The notes beneath the pieces are model-generated. The model had not been told where the DNA came from. It was given only the letters and a program-made list of their open reading frames with translations, and ran no database searches. Of a DNA stretch of 64,000 nt, positions 46,257 to 58,305 are shown piece by piece. Each line of letters opens with the position of its first letter. The stretch's first letter is position 1. The translations under genes and the position numbers were made by a program. Source of the stretch: Pontederia crassipes (Eukaryota > Streptophyta > Magnoliopsida > Commelinales > Pontederiaceae); the NCBI GenBank assembly GCA_030549335.1, contig JAUKPH010000018.1, positions 2,356,001 to 2,420,000 of the forward strand. The letters run 5' to 3'.

Positions 46257-49200
46257 CTCAAGTGCTACTGAGGTTTACAGATGAATAGTACATAAGATAT
46301 ACAAGTCATCTAAACTTATTATCTTAAGAGTTAAGACTCATCCGCATGAAAGTGTACTTATAACCATTTAGGGTCAAAAGTAACATGTAAGCTCCTACAA
46401 AGGTTACAAGATCAGATAATAAGAAACAGACAGAAAAAATACTATAAAAATATGATGTAAAATTTTAGTTCAATCTTGGATTTTACTTTTTAATTAATTA
46501 CCACCTGAAATTTAAATTAATGGCTGTTAAAATGCCAATCTTTTTGTCAACTTGAGAGCTCAATTTAACTCACATTGGCAACAAACAGTTCAGTAAAAAA
46601 TTAAAATATGACAAGACTGGTATATTCTTTCATGAGTATCAAAAACATCATTCTATTACTACCCAAAAAAAGAAACATCATTGTTCTCGGAGTTTCAACA
46701 TCTGTGCTCATAGAAAAACCTGCCCCGGAAATGAGTACACTTTGAATTTTGAATGCAGTGATACTACTAAAGTTCTTAGCAAAACACATAACATAGGAGA
46801 AGAAGATTTATAAGCTAATACTGCAAATGTTTCTAATGCAGATACAACAAAAAGTGTTTTCCAAGATTTCGACCAACTGTCAACATTTAGACATTTAACT
46901 CGGGGTTGATCACCATTGTAGTCAGGTGTTGCCCAGGTTTGGCTTTAATTTCTAATTCTGCTAGAGAATTGGTAATGAAACAGTTAGGAAGTTCCAAGAT
47001 AATTCATGTTGCCTCTGAACCCATGTCCAGTAGAGAAGTTTACATAAATGCCATAAAAATGACAGTTGGATGTATTGGAAATACACTTGAGAAAAACATT
47101 ATTTAAACAGAGGGATCTGCTATCTAATTATCAACATAGAGAAGGATACTTTATGCGCATGATTATAGACAACCCATCTTCTAAAAATTTAAATATCAAC
47201 CAATTAAGGCCATTTAAATTGAGCCTACATATAACAAGATCTGCAACCTCATAGTCCATTTCAAATATCAGTCAATGTGGTTTGTGAGGGAAATTGTGAC
47301 TATAGATTTCTTCCAATTAAAAATGGTTCATAGGGTTTCACTGATTTTTTTATTTGCATCGTGGATGATGGGAGCATTCTTTGAAAGATTGGGTGAAATG
47401 GGAGTAAAACGAATAAAAGACAGAAAGCATTAATGGCCATATAATGTGGGTAACATGATTCCTCAAAATTGACAAGCCACTTGATACCAATGTTTTCCTG
47501 ATGCACGAAACAAATTAGTATAACACCCTTTATTGTCAAAACACCATTTTAGAAACAAGCAGTATAAAGTGAAGGAACTTTTATGCATTAAAGACACATA
47601 TCTATTTGAGGAAATTTTCATGAAAAATCAAATGAAATAAGAATGTCAGGTCTATGATCTCCATCAGGCCTTCTAGTGTGCATAAAAGATTTGCTTAGAT
47701 GGAAGTCCCTAATATTTTTTCTAAGAAGGAAGTCACTGATAATGATAATTGATATGAGTTCTGGTTCTTTAAAGGTTAAAACACTTGCATAAAATGGTGA
47801 AAAAATTAAATATCTGGTACAGCAATCAACAAATCAAAATCAAAATACAACTTGAAATCCACATTTAGTAAGAGCATTGCATATATGAAATTCCATAATG
47901 CTCAGACATCTTTAGTAGGAAAATATTTTCATTTACCAATAGACCATGGCATTTCATAAGCATTTCCCAAATGGCATCCACTATTATTGACTCTTTTACT
48001 ATGCTCTCAAAACAAAGTGAAGGAGAAAACAATCTCCTGGTGGAGTAAACATCACATCTGAAATTCTCTGCATAAATAGTTCAAATGCAGGTAAACATCC
48101 TATCATTGGAAAATATGGAACTTTGTTCACCCCTTTTCTATTAGCTGTGACCCTCACCAATAGCACTGGAATTTTACAGCATAGTAGCTAAATGAGACCC
48201 GCCTAGCTAAATATGACCCCCCAACCGACAAGATTGGAACAACCGAACATGAGCAACCACCAGCATGGATACTTACTCATACTGGCAGATGTCACTATAT
48301 CATAAACTCACTTTGAACATTGGAATTCAGGTATTTTTTTCGGATATTTACTCCTAAGTATGTAAGATCAAATTACTTCTTAATAATTGTAGTTCGCAAC
48401 AAATATTCATTGCATAAACATTTGTCAAAGCAATGGAATGTACATTGTGTAATAACAGTGTTGCGTAATAACAGCGATGTTGAAGGATAACAAAACTAAG
48501 CACTGAGGTTGTATTCGTTTAGGGGAAATTTTTACAGGAAAATGTTTGCCCCGTTTTCCTATCTTAGGTAACCTAAAACATCTTGGTAAAAAACACAACT
48601 ATTTTGCTGTTTTTTCCCTTTATTCCTTTTCTTTTGTTCCTCCATACACACTTGTAAGTTTCTCAGTTTTTTATGATTTTTAATACAAAGTGGATGACTA
48701 CCCAAGATTAGTACCCATCTTTCAGTTCCTTAAAAAAACAATGATCATGAAAAAAGAAAAGACAAACTCGACTGAGTGTGGACACCCACAAAAACAATCC
48801 AACCCTCCCACTCGGTAATAAAAAATGACATATGATGTATAATATTTTCTACGTGTCACGTCTCACAACAAAGAGGAAGTGTGAAGTCATGCTATAGTCA
48901 GATGCCTCAAGTGAAGGTCAACGTAACTCACTTGGGCGAAAAGAAACATAATCAAGTGGCATAACCTTCATTTCAATTATCAAAAATGGTGAGCAAAAAG
49001 TCAATCAATTTTTTTTTCCTTTAGTGATAAGTTGATACACCTTATTAATGACTTGTAATATCATTTCTTATTCATCAAAAAGAATAATTAATAGAATTAT
49101 GAATAATTTTTCAAATATTCCAATAATCATGCATTGTATTTTAGAATTGTGATACAACTTTATTCTGTTATGAGGACAGTCTGTCAACTTAAGCTTATCT

Positions 49201-49403
49201 CAATTTTCTTTCTTGTGGTGTTAGCTTGACATTGACATGTTAGTGTCACACCAACAAGTAACGTGCCAACCTAATACAGTAGGAAAAAGGGACCCTTCTA
49301 AGAAAGAAATTAAGTTGAGATTGTTCAGTTACAATTTAAAGTTGACTGATGATTTAGATACCAATGATTTTTTTTCGGTCACAAAGGAAGGCTCAAGGGC
49401 CTA
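46257..49403. other. Intron sequence of the ALE2-like gene
   Basis: No exon recognised. 48540-48735 ends in acaaagtggatgactaccca..cttaaaaaaac, resembling the L1 tails at 33.8, 36.1 and 40.6 kb. Confidence 0.4.
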
Positions 49404-49409
49404 ATACAA

Positions 49410-49586
49410 CAACAACAACAACAACAACAACAAAGCCTTATCCCACTAGGTGGGGTCGGCTACATGGATCATACGACGCCGTTGATCCATGTTCATAAGA
49501 TTCGACATGATTTTATGTTGGCTGTCGGGGCCTAACACAACCCTCCTCCTTTATCCGGGCTTGGGACCGGCTATAAAATATAGGCG
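49410..49586 (-). mobile_element. Au-like SINE copy 4, near full length
   Basis: A (caa)n tail complement, then cttatcccactaggtggggt and the Au body to gggcttgggaccggctataa and the 5' end ttatatttttag-like bases. It belongs to the subtype lacking ~12 bases between gacgcc and gttgatcc, like copy 1. Possible target duplication is only atacaa (49404-49409 and 49587-49592). Confidence 0.8.
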
Positions 49587-50179
49587 ATACAAGAAAAGAT
49601 TAATCTGAAAATAAATGGGCACATAACTCTTAGTATGGAATTGGACCTGAGACCTTATGGTCTATAAGTCAAGAAACGTGCCCATGCACCATGCCCTCAT
49701 TCCAGTATACCAATGAGTCTATAGTCTCCCACAAATTTATCCAGCACAAGTCATTACAATTCTTTTTGCACCACGAACAATTTGGGTATCTTTTTTAAGA
49801 GATATTTTTTTTATCATATTGCAGATCAGCTAGTTCTATTATCTATCGAATAATTGAAGTAAAATAAAAATCTTCAAAACGGCACTGTAAACAATGATGC
49901 CGGTAGGAATTGGCACACATTTACATGCAAGTATACATACATTATCTGAGGCTTTGTAAGTTCTAAACTTGCAATATGCCATTCCTATTACAATACAAGT
50001 CTGAAGCAAGAGGATCGCATACAGGCTAGAAACAGTTGATGTGAATCAAAAGGATAATTTCAATTACTTCTCTTCAACCTCTTTGAATGATTAAGAACAT
50101 GTTTATTTCCCTTTTATCGTGCTCACTTTCTTGTTTGTTTCTATATTTCACTAGTGAGTGAGCGGAAAAAATACATCTA

Positions 50180-50410
50180 TCACAGAATCACTTTGCTCTT
50201 TATATTGTAACTTCTATCAACTCTCTCCATCCTTTTGCTCGTCATTATAGTCTCCTCTCTGCCTCCTATAATAATGTCTGTTTCTGCTATATTTAAGATA
50301 CCAGGACCATGATGGTGCATGCTGATTAGATCATAGTCATCATCCTTTTGCTGGCCTAAAAGAGTGATTGATGTCTGATAATGGATAACGTTTGTCTGAA
50401 AGAAAAGAAA
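50180..50410 (-). other. Possible ALE2-like exon 2, uncertain
   Basis: A good acceptor (cttttctttcag, about 50405) is followed by a 70-codon open stretch with MHHHGPGILNIAETD. In the phase set by exon 1 the frame instead reads DKRYPLSDINHSFRPAKG and stops. ALE2 proteins have a His/Pro-rich segment here, but the match is too weak to call. It could also be chance. Confidence 0.25.
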
Positions 50411-51279
50411 AAGCAGGCTTTGCACATTACATTCATGATATAATAGGTTAATTTCTATGTTAAGTGCTAAATAATAAGGACTGGTATATTCTAAGTTTGG
50501 ATCCAATGGAGATGCATATTAACAGAGTAATCTAGTCACATTTTGTGGGCTCAAAAAAGGCAATGTTAAAGCAACTGCGTATTAGTTGACTCGCATACTC
50601 AAACAAGGACAGTCATGATTTGGGTAATGAATGCAGATCCTCCAGATGAATCCTGTCAAGGATCATTTCCATAAAGTATAAACGTTGCCATTCAATAAAG
50701 GGCTTTATTTCAGTGATCAGTAAGGAAGACCGATCTAGTTGCAGTGACTGCACGCATTACATACCAGAAAAATAATACAAGTTTCTAGAGAGCTTATTTT
50801 AATATTGAATATTTACAGAAGAAAGAATTATAAATTTTTACTTCTAGGTCAGTGCACGAGCTACTGTAGAAACTTCTTCGATTTAATCAACAATTTCTAC
50901 ATATAATGTCCCACATATCTAACATCATACTTCAGTATGATACCACTGAAGTAGTACTGATTAAATAAGCTCTTGTACCTTTACTTAAAATGTAGAACTA
51001 AAATCTATCTAAAAAAGGTCCACAAAACAAAACCTTGCTATCCAACGCAGTGTGGGTTCATCGTATCCAAACAAAAATAAAAGAAACGACATCGACAAGA
51101 GCCGGCATTCACCTCCCCCCTAAAAATCCGTACCAAACTCACCATGTCAATAAGTGGGCCGGATGATGTCCCGAAGAGTAATTACTACCACCAAAGTCCT
51201 CAGAAATTACTACAAGAAGCCAAGAAAAAAAAACAGTGGTAGGAGAACAAATCGAAGAAAAATGTCCAAGAGGAGTTAC

Positions 51280-51334
51280 CGGAACAACGTAAAACCAGCT
51301 GAAGGCAGAGCGCGAGCACCAACACCGCTCGCAT
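51280..51334 (-). pseudogene. ALE2-like exon 1: signal peptide
   Basis: ATG at 51334-51332 in a GC-rich leader, then MRAVLVLALCLQLVLRCS, a typical signal peptide, ending at the donor TTCCG|gtaact (phase 1). The gene family has just such a short first coding exon. The GC-rich 51300-51540 stretch is its likely 5' leader and promoter. Confidence 0.7.
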
Positions 51335-52262
51335 CTTCACCGGGCTCCGGCGCAAGCCATCACCACAAGAAATTACAGCGATCGAGGCCCGTCCTCGCCG
51401 AAGGGTCCGAGCAACCGTCGGGTCCGACCTCGCCTCCGGCCACATTTCCGACTCCGGAGGCGGGGGAGGTGGCCGGCGACGAAAACCCTAGCCGGAAACA
51501 CCGGTGAATCCGTTTCCTTCCCGCTCCCCCTCCCGCGCTCGCTCGAATGACACAAGAAAACGATCAACAAAAAAAAAACACAAATGTTTACGGGGAGGGC
51601 GGTATTTATATCAATCGCAATAAATACTAATCCCCTTGGTCTAATTGCCTTAATCAAGAATTACGCGGGAGGTTAAGTTTAAATCGCCGAAGGCAAAGGG
51701 GGACGCGTTTCCCGTCGCCCTCCGTTGCAAAAACAACCTTCCCGACAGCCATTCCGGAGGCGTTTCCCGATCCCAAGCAGGTCGAGTCGGAAACGTTTCG
51801 GTTGGCAAACAAAGTATTGAGACAATGCATTTGTGCAGTTGTCAGCAGCTAGCGATCACAAATGCAACTGCCAAATGCAAATAAGGAAAGGTAAAGAAGA
51901 AGAACAACTATTTTGATCATTCAAATCAACTATGAACTTTGAAATCTCTATCATTTCACCTTTCCATAATTATTTTCATGATTGTGACAGTGTCCTTCAT
52001 ATAAATATTATCCATTTTTTTAGATTTCTTTTAGCCTCCTATTAATAAACTCGTAATTAATGTGCATCATTGTATGTCCTTTAATTTACAGAAAGAAATG
52101 TGCCATCAATAAGAGTATGAGTGAGATCCATCTCACCATCTAATTTTATCTTTTCCCTTCCTCGAAGGAACAACCTCGAGTAGTCATCCATTCGATTGAA
52201 TTGGTAAAAAAGCTCATCTGTTCTTGTCTTCCTCCGTATTTGTATTATGTCTAACGTGCTTA
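51335..52262. other. Leader/promoter side of the ALE2-like gene and intergenic DNA
   Basis: GC-rich to about 51550 (leader, CpG-rich), then AT-rich with no further gene. Frames on the plus strand at 51154-51507 are shadows of the leader. Confidence 0.4.
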
Positions 52263-53145
52263 CACTACAAGAATTTCATGCATTATTCCACGGCCTTTTT
52301 CCGATTGATCAAAATCTTTCGTAATTTTTGACGAAATTTACGACAGATAGCACTATCCTTCGGAAATATCGACAAGTCATTTAACGAGAGTCATAACCTT
52401 TGGTAAATGATAGATTTATATGTAATACCGACAATCAGGATCGTTGATATTTATATTTATAATAATATATTTATAACATTATATAATAAAATATTTGCAT
52501 AAGTTAACATCGATCTCAACCGTCGATATTTTTGACGGATTTTATTTCGTCAGTATACAGACGGTCGGGATCATCGGTATTTATATTTATAAGAAAATAT
52601 ATTGTAACACCATATAATAAAATATTGGTGTAAGCGATATTTCCGACGCATAAATTCTGAAGGAGGACCATCGAAAATTTTAAACCTCCTGCCTAACTTT
52701 CCTACCTCTTCCTCTTCGTATATCTCTCCACTCTCTTTACTTCTCTCTCCATCTCTTTTCCCGCCTATGTTCCCCTCTTACTCTCTCTCTCTCCCTCTCT
52801 CTCTCACTCTCTGTCTCCCTCTCTTACTCTCTCTCTCTCTCTCACTCACTCACAGCGCTGGTGATCTCGTGGCTTTGATGACTTCGGTTTCAGTCTCCCT
52901 CTCACTCACTCTCAACTCTGGCATCCCCGCGGTTGGATCTGGTGCAGGTGGCCGATTCGACCACCTCCTACTGGATCTAGCCATCTATAGGCTGGATGCG
53001 AACGCAGGCGGCCGATTCGATGATCTACAAACTGTATCCGACCTCAAGAGATCGGATCGACCTACGATTGGATGGCTGCAAGGGCCGTTCTTAGCCACCT
53101 GTGGCCGAATCTGGCCAAAGACAGCCTTATTTTTTATATTTTATT
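52263..53145. mobile_element. Possible CACTA-type left end with gene-like interior
   Basis: Starts cactacaagaatttcatg, followed by subterminal-type words (cgtcgatatttttgacgg, tcgtcagtata, gacggtcgggatc), then a ct-rich tract, then GC-rich units with gatctggtgcaggtggccga. The same organisation occurs at 18733-19310. The right end was not found. Confidence 0.45.
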
Positions 53146-53209
53146 AAAAGTTTCTTATGATTGAGCAATCATCCTTTTTTAATATGCAACACATCATAGA
53201 GATTGAGGG

Positions 53210-54590
53210 GTCGTTTGGTGATGCGAGAATTGATAACAATTAAATGCTAGCAAGTAATAAAGTGTAAGATTAAAGTGTCAAACCCATGAGGAATTAATTT
53301 ATTTAACTAAACTAATTTCATAGGTTAATAAGAGACGACATAAAGTTTGTGTAAAAGAATGTAGAAAATAAAATAATAGATAAATAAATACTAAAACTAA
53401 TGATGCGTAGGTCCTTAGGATGATCTATAATGATGAGAACAATCTGTAATTTTTTTGTAAAATCAAGCATAAGCATTAAGTTCAGGTTTAGCTTTTAGAT
53501 GGATTAAGGACACTAAAGATATGATCTCCCGCACGGATAAATCAACTATCTTAAGACAATAATAATTTGAAAGTATTCCGCACGAATATGCCTTCAGTTA
53601 CATTGAACTTAAGATGCAATACGCTGCAATCCCTAAACTACATAATTGCCCGCACGGATCAATTCATGCAGACCGCATAATCTAATATGCCGCACGATTT
53701 CTACTAGATTACGACATGGATTGCTTTAACATAAAGTTAAGAATCGATTCGAATAGAAGATGATGAATTAAAGATTGATCACATTACACAGTCAATAATC
53801 GTCTTAGAAATCATTAAATCCTGAAGAAAAGCATTACGCATAACAATCATGTTCATAAAAACTAAACTAATTATTTGATTAACTAGAAATAAAAAATTGT
53901 TCATACATTAAACTCTTACAACTAAAACTAAATGATAAAATGAAAACTAATAATCTTGGGTTCTAAGATAGATAGATTAAATATGAAAAATCTAAAATAT
54001 CATCCCAATGATATGTAGAACAAAGAGTACACTTCAGAAGCATAAAACGGCTACGCAATCCTCGCACGAGTTTACCGCACAAAAAGTCTTCTCTTTTGCC
54101 CTTCAGAAATTCTTCTTTGTTCTTGACTTGAAAACTTCGGTTGCAGGCCATATAGCCTCTCTTTTCTGGTTATAGAAGGCTTCTATTTATAGGCGTTCAG
54201 GTTTTCATGTGATCAAAGAAGAAATGGAAATATTTTCTATATGAATTTCACGGCCCGTAAAGACTTGGTCATAGTCGTGACTCGGGCAACTCTGAAATGC
54301 ATTTTAACGGCCTGTCAAAGTTTTGCAGGGCCATTTTCACGACCCGTTAATGTGCCATTTCAACCTTGCTTCACTGTTTTCTACTTTCTGAATCCATTTT
54401 AACTCCGATTTGAGCGCGATTTCCTCCGTTGGTTTCATAATCAGTCTTCTTACTTCGTAGATAATAAAATACAATATTTGGGTAGATTTTCAATTTTGTA
54501 AAATTAATATAAATAAGTCCATAAAATTATGTATGCTATTAGAAAATTATTCGAAATGAGATTAAATGCATGACTAAATATATGTTATAT
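53210..54590. repeat. Unclassified repeat with recurring cgcacg and cccgt words
   Basis: Contains spaced cccgcacgga, ccgcacgaa, cccgcacgga and ccgcacgat words (53530-53700), then cacggcccgtaaag, aacggcctgtcaaag and cacgacccgttaa (54250-54350). It ends near catcaaactctcccaaactt, a phrase I associate with plant LTR-retrotransposon noncoding regions. No proteins or LTR pair found. Confidence 0.4.
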
Positions 54591-54856
54591 TTTACATGCA
54601 TCAAACTCTCCCAAACTTAGATATTTGCTTGTCTTCAAGCAATTTTCAAAGCAAAGCTCCAACCAAAAAGGTCAATTATCGTTTCCACCCTATCAGTCAA
54701 CTATTTTTCTTAGCACTAAGTTTTATACATCGATCGCCAAAGTATTTTTCCATCATTCCAATGACCCAGACTTATAGAATTTCTGAATATTTCTGTAGGA
54801 GAAATATTAGACATATTTCTGAACTTATACATCGAACGTATTTTGTTCTCTATGAC

Positions 54857-56547
54857 TGTGTCGGGCGTCGGGCGTCGGAGATCAGGCATCGGGCGTCGGG
54901 CGAGAACGACGCCGGAGGTCGAAGGTCGAGCGTCGACCGTCGAAGAAGAGTAAGAGGGGTAAACAGTAAAAGTGAAAACGAAGAAGAGGGGTTAGGTATT
55001 TAAGTAAATTTTTTAGCGTCGCCAAAGAACGCGACGCTACGCAGATGCAATGTAGCTCCGACTCTGTCAAAATTTGGCTAGTGCGGCGCTATAGAGAAGC
55101 TAATGTGTTGCTAAGATAACGTAGCGACACTATAGCGTCGTAAGGGCATCTCTAGGGGTTTAGCGTCCCAAGAATGTGACGCCATTGAGACGCTCATTAA
55201 AAGTCTTTTTCAATTTTTTTAGTATGTATGAAATTTTATTTATCAATGTAGTGTCTCATCGCATTGTGCCCCGTTCCAATTATTTTATTTCCTTCCGACA
55301 ATCTATCATGTATGTATACAAAATTATAAATCTATATATATATGTGTATATAACAAAATTGTGTGTGTATATATATACATATGTAATATATGTGTATGTA
55401 TATATATGTCTACGTGTGGGAGATTAAGTTACAACAATGTGTTTATCCATATGTATTATAAATATATATGTGTATGTATATATCTATACATGTGCGAGTC
55501 ATATATATATATAGATAACGTGTATATGTATACATATTCGAAGTGAATATATGTGTATATGTTTATATGTGTCTAATTAAGTTATAATAATATGTATATA
55601 TGCACTTATTATATATAAGTATAAGCATATACGTATTTATATGTCTATACGTGCTCGATTAAGCGAGGGGTAAAAAGTTGGCTTAGGAGGCGCAATAGAG
55701 ACGCTATTGGGTCGCTATTTTCATTTAGCGACACCGTAGCGCCGAACTAGCGTCTAATACTTCTTCGCGTCTCAACCTTGCGACGCTAGAGAGACGTCAA
55801 TAGTGTCACCATAGCGTCGACACTAACGGCAGCTCTAGTTAAACGCTAGGTGGACGCTATTGAGTGTCCACTGTGACGCTAAAATGGTAGCAAATCACTC
55901 ACTTAATCAACCATCGTAATCTCATGATTAAGTATATAATAATAATATATGCATAATTAATACATTATATATATTATATGTATAGATAACATAAATAATA
56001 TAAGTAACAAATTATATATTTAGGAACACTCTTATCATGTAAAAATACATATATATATATAATCATGTAATTAATACTAATATAATATTTAATGAATTTA
56101 TTGATTAACATATAGTATATATAATATATAGGGTTTAAATATAAAACAAATAGCGAGATAAATGTAAATAAGTTATGAGTAACACAGTAGCGTCCAAATA
56201 GCGTCGCTTATTTAGGAGACGCCACATAGCATCTCTTTAGAGGCGCCAACTTGCGACGCTAGTTTCGCGTCTAATGTCGTCGACGTGAGAACGGCGCTAG
56301 GTGCTGCCGCGCATTTCCACTTCGTGACGTGAAATAATAGCATTGACGTAGCGTCTCGATGGCGCCAGACTTAGCGTCTATTCACTGAATAGCTAAGAAG
56401 ACGCTAATGAAACGCTATCAAGAGGCAAGTAGCGTCTCATTATCGAGATGTGATGTAGACTCTATAAAGGCGCTAGTGGCGTCTATATAGCGTCACAGGT
56501 TTTGGCGACGCTACATTGCGTCGCTAAGCGCCCATTTTCTTGTAGTG
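54857..56547. mobile_element. Truncated CACTA right end
   Basis: Collinear with 16050-18219 of CACTA-1: the gggcgtcggaggtcg block, aaaacgaagaagaggggtta, agcgtcgc subterminal repeats, the tatata-rich middle with taggaacactcttatc (one unit), and the terminal ccattttcttgtagtg. The left part with all genes is missing; the break lies at about 54857 against unrelated repeat DNA. The right flank is acc. Confidence 0.85.
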
Positions 56548-56789
56548 ACCTTAGCATCAAATTGAATTTGATGTAGTCAAGATCTTAATCTTATGATTTT
56601 ACGATCTTATTGCCCCTACGATCTTATATGTAAGATCTTAATACGATCTTAATTTTGATCGTGTGATATCTTATCCGATCCTATACAACCTCATATGATT
56701 AATATAATCATTTAAATATTAATTAAAATATAATTTATGATAATAAAAATTAATTTAGATGAAGTTTAATATATTTTCTTTATTTTTAT
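56548..56789. other. Spacer between CACTA fragment and fold-back element
   Basis: Rich in gatctta words (tacgatcttat, aagatcttaatacgatctta); no gene. Confidence 0.5.
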
Positions 56790-57919
56790 GGTACATTGCA
56801 TAAAAAACCTTAACTTTCCACTATAAGAAAATTGGCGATTAGCGACGACCAATAGCGTCTCCAAATATGTTGGCGCTAAATAGACGCCACTAGCATAGTC
56901 ATGGCGTCCCCGTTGAGTCCCAAATATGATACGCTACTTGTCTCTTAATAGCGTCTTATTAGCGTGTTCTTAGCATTTCAGTAAATAGACGCTAATGAAG
57001 GCGCCATAGAGATGCCAGGTAGACGCTATTATTGCGCACCATCAACCGAAAGTGTGCGGGAGAACCTAGCGTTGTTCTCGCATCGACAGTGTTCGATGCT
57101 AACCTCGTGTCACCGGACATGCGATGCTATGGAGACGCTAGATGATGTCACATATGAAATGACGCTATGTAGACGTCAATATGATTACTTGGAAATAGAT
57201 AACTATATATATTATGCTATCTATATTTATATCGCTATATGTTTTATATTTTGACGCAACACTATATATTATCTATACTATACGTTAATAAATAAATAAA
57301 TTAAATATTATATATGTATCTTCAACATATATAGGTATTCCTACATGATTACCTATATTATATATATGTACTACATGACTACATATTTATGTATTTCTAC
57401 ATCGAGTGTTCCTAAATATATAATTTGTTACCTATATTATATATGTTATTTATCCATACAATATATATCATATCTTAGTTATACATATATTATTTTTATA
57501 TTCTTAATCATGAAATTATGATGGTTGAATTAAGAGACGATATTTGCTACAAATTATGCCATTCTAGCATCTCCGTGGAGGCTCAATAGCGCCTACCTAG
57601 CGCCACACTAGAGCCGCCATCGATGTTGACGCCAGGGGTACACTAGTTGCGTCTTTATAGAGTCACCTCTATGAGACGCTAAGTGACATTAGACGCGAAG
57701 TCGACGCTATTGGGTCACTAAACAGATCTAGCGACTCAATAGCGCCTGTATTGGGGCCGACTTTTTTATCACACTCGCTTAATCAGGCACACATAAATAC
57801 GCGTATATACTTATACTTATATATAATAAGTAGACATATACATACACATATATACTTATAATACATATAGATAAACATATTGTTATGACTTAATCTCTCA
57901 CATAAACATATAAATATGC

Positions 57920-57955
<36 letters not shown>

Positions 57956-57962
57956 GAGAAAA

Positions 57963-58025
57963 ATTAGTGTTAGATCAGAGATTTTGATCTCACCGGTTGA
58001 TCTCTTATTTTGATCTCACACTAAT
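57963..58025. repeat. 63-bp near-perfect palindrome inside CACTA-2
   Basis: attagtgt..agatca at the left and tgatct..cacactaat at the right are inverted copies around accggt. The corresponding tatata-rich region of CACTA-1 lacks it, so it looks like a very small fold-back insertion. Confidence 0.7.
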
Positions 58026-58305
58026 ATATACACACACACAATTTTGTTATGGACACATATACATATAGACTTATAATTGTATATATATACATGAATAATT
58101 ATATATGCATTCCATAATTTTTAAATTGTGGGAAGAGCGGAACGGAGCACGTATTGACTCATAACTCGTGCACATATACATATTATTATCACGTATTCTC
58201 GCACATATAATGTTAAATTAGGAAGAAAATTCTAAATAACGTCTCGACAGCCATAATTATATATGGTTACCGATAATAAGAGAAGATTATTACTTTTTTT
58301 TAGTC

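Larger units (their letters stand above)
32441..51334 (-). pseudogene. ALE2-like receptor serine/threonine kinase, decayed
   Basis: The family acts at the plasma membrane in epidermal and cuticle differentiation (Arabidopsis ABNORMAL LEAF SHAPE 2). Parts in reading order: signal-peptide exon (51334-51280), ALE2-type extracellular exon (41720-41348), transmembrane exon (41272-41033), kinase N-lobe (39975-39589), catalytic-loop exon (38488-38248), and C-lobe plus tail (33090-32441). Introns between these from the extracellular exon on have GT-AG ends and compatible phases. Kinase motifs are intact: [24 protein letters not shown]. Four lesions are seen: an extra base in an A6 run (41407-41412), TAG at 41217-41219, TAG at 32640-32642, and a frameshift near 32506-32518 in a gaaagaaag run. 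Sequencing error could explain one of these, hardly all. The introns carry many retroelements, giving an unusually long 19-kb gene. Confidence 0.85.

Noticed and set aside
51154-51507. 117-residue plus-strand frame
   Set aside because: Lies antisense to the GC-rich leader and exon 1 of the ALE2-like gene; basic low-complexity composition.
52767-53147. 126-residue frame starting in a ct repeat
   Set aside because: First half is Ser/Leu from (ct)n; second half is the GC-rich transposon cargo. No family match.
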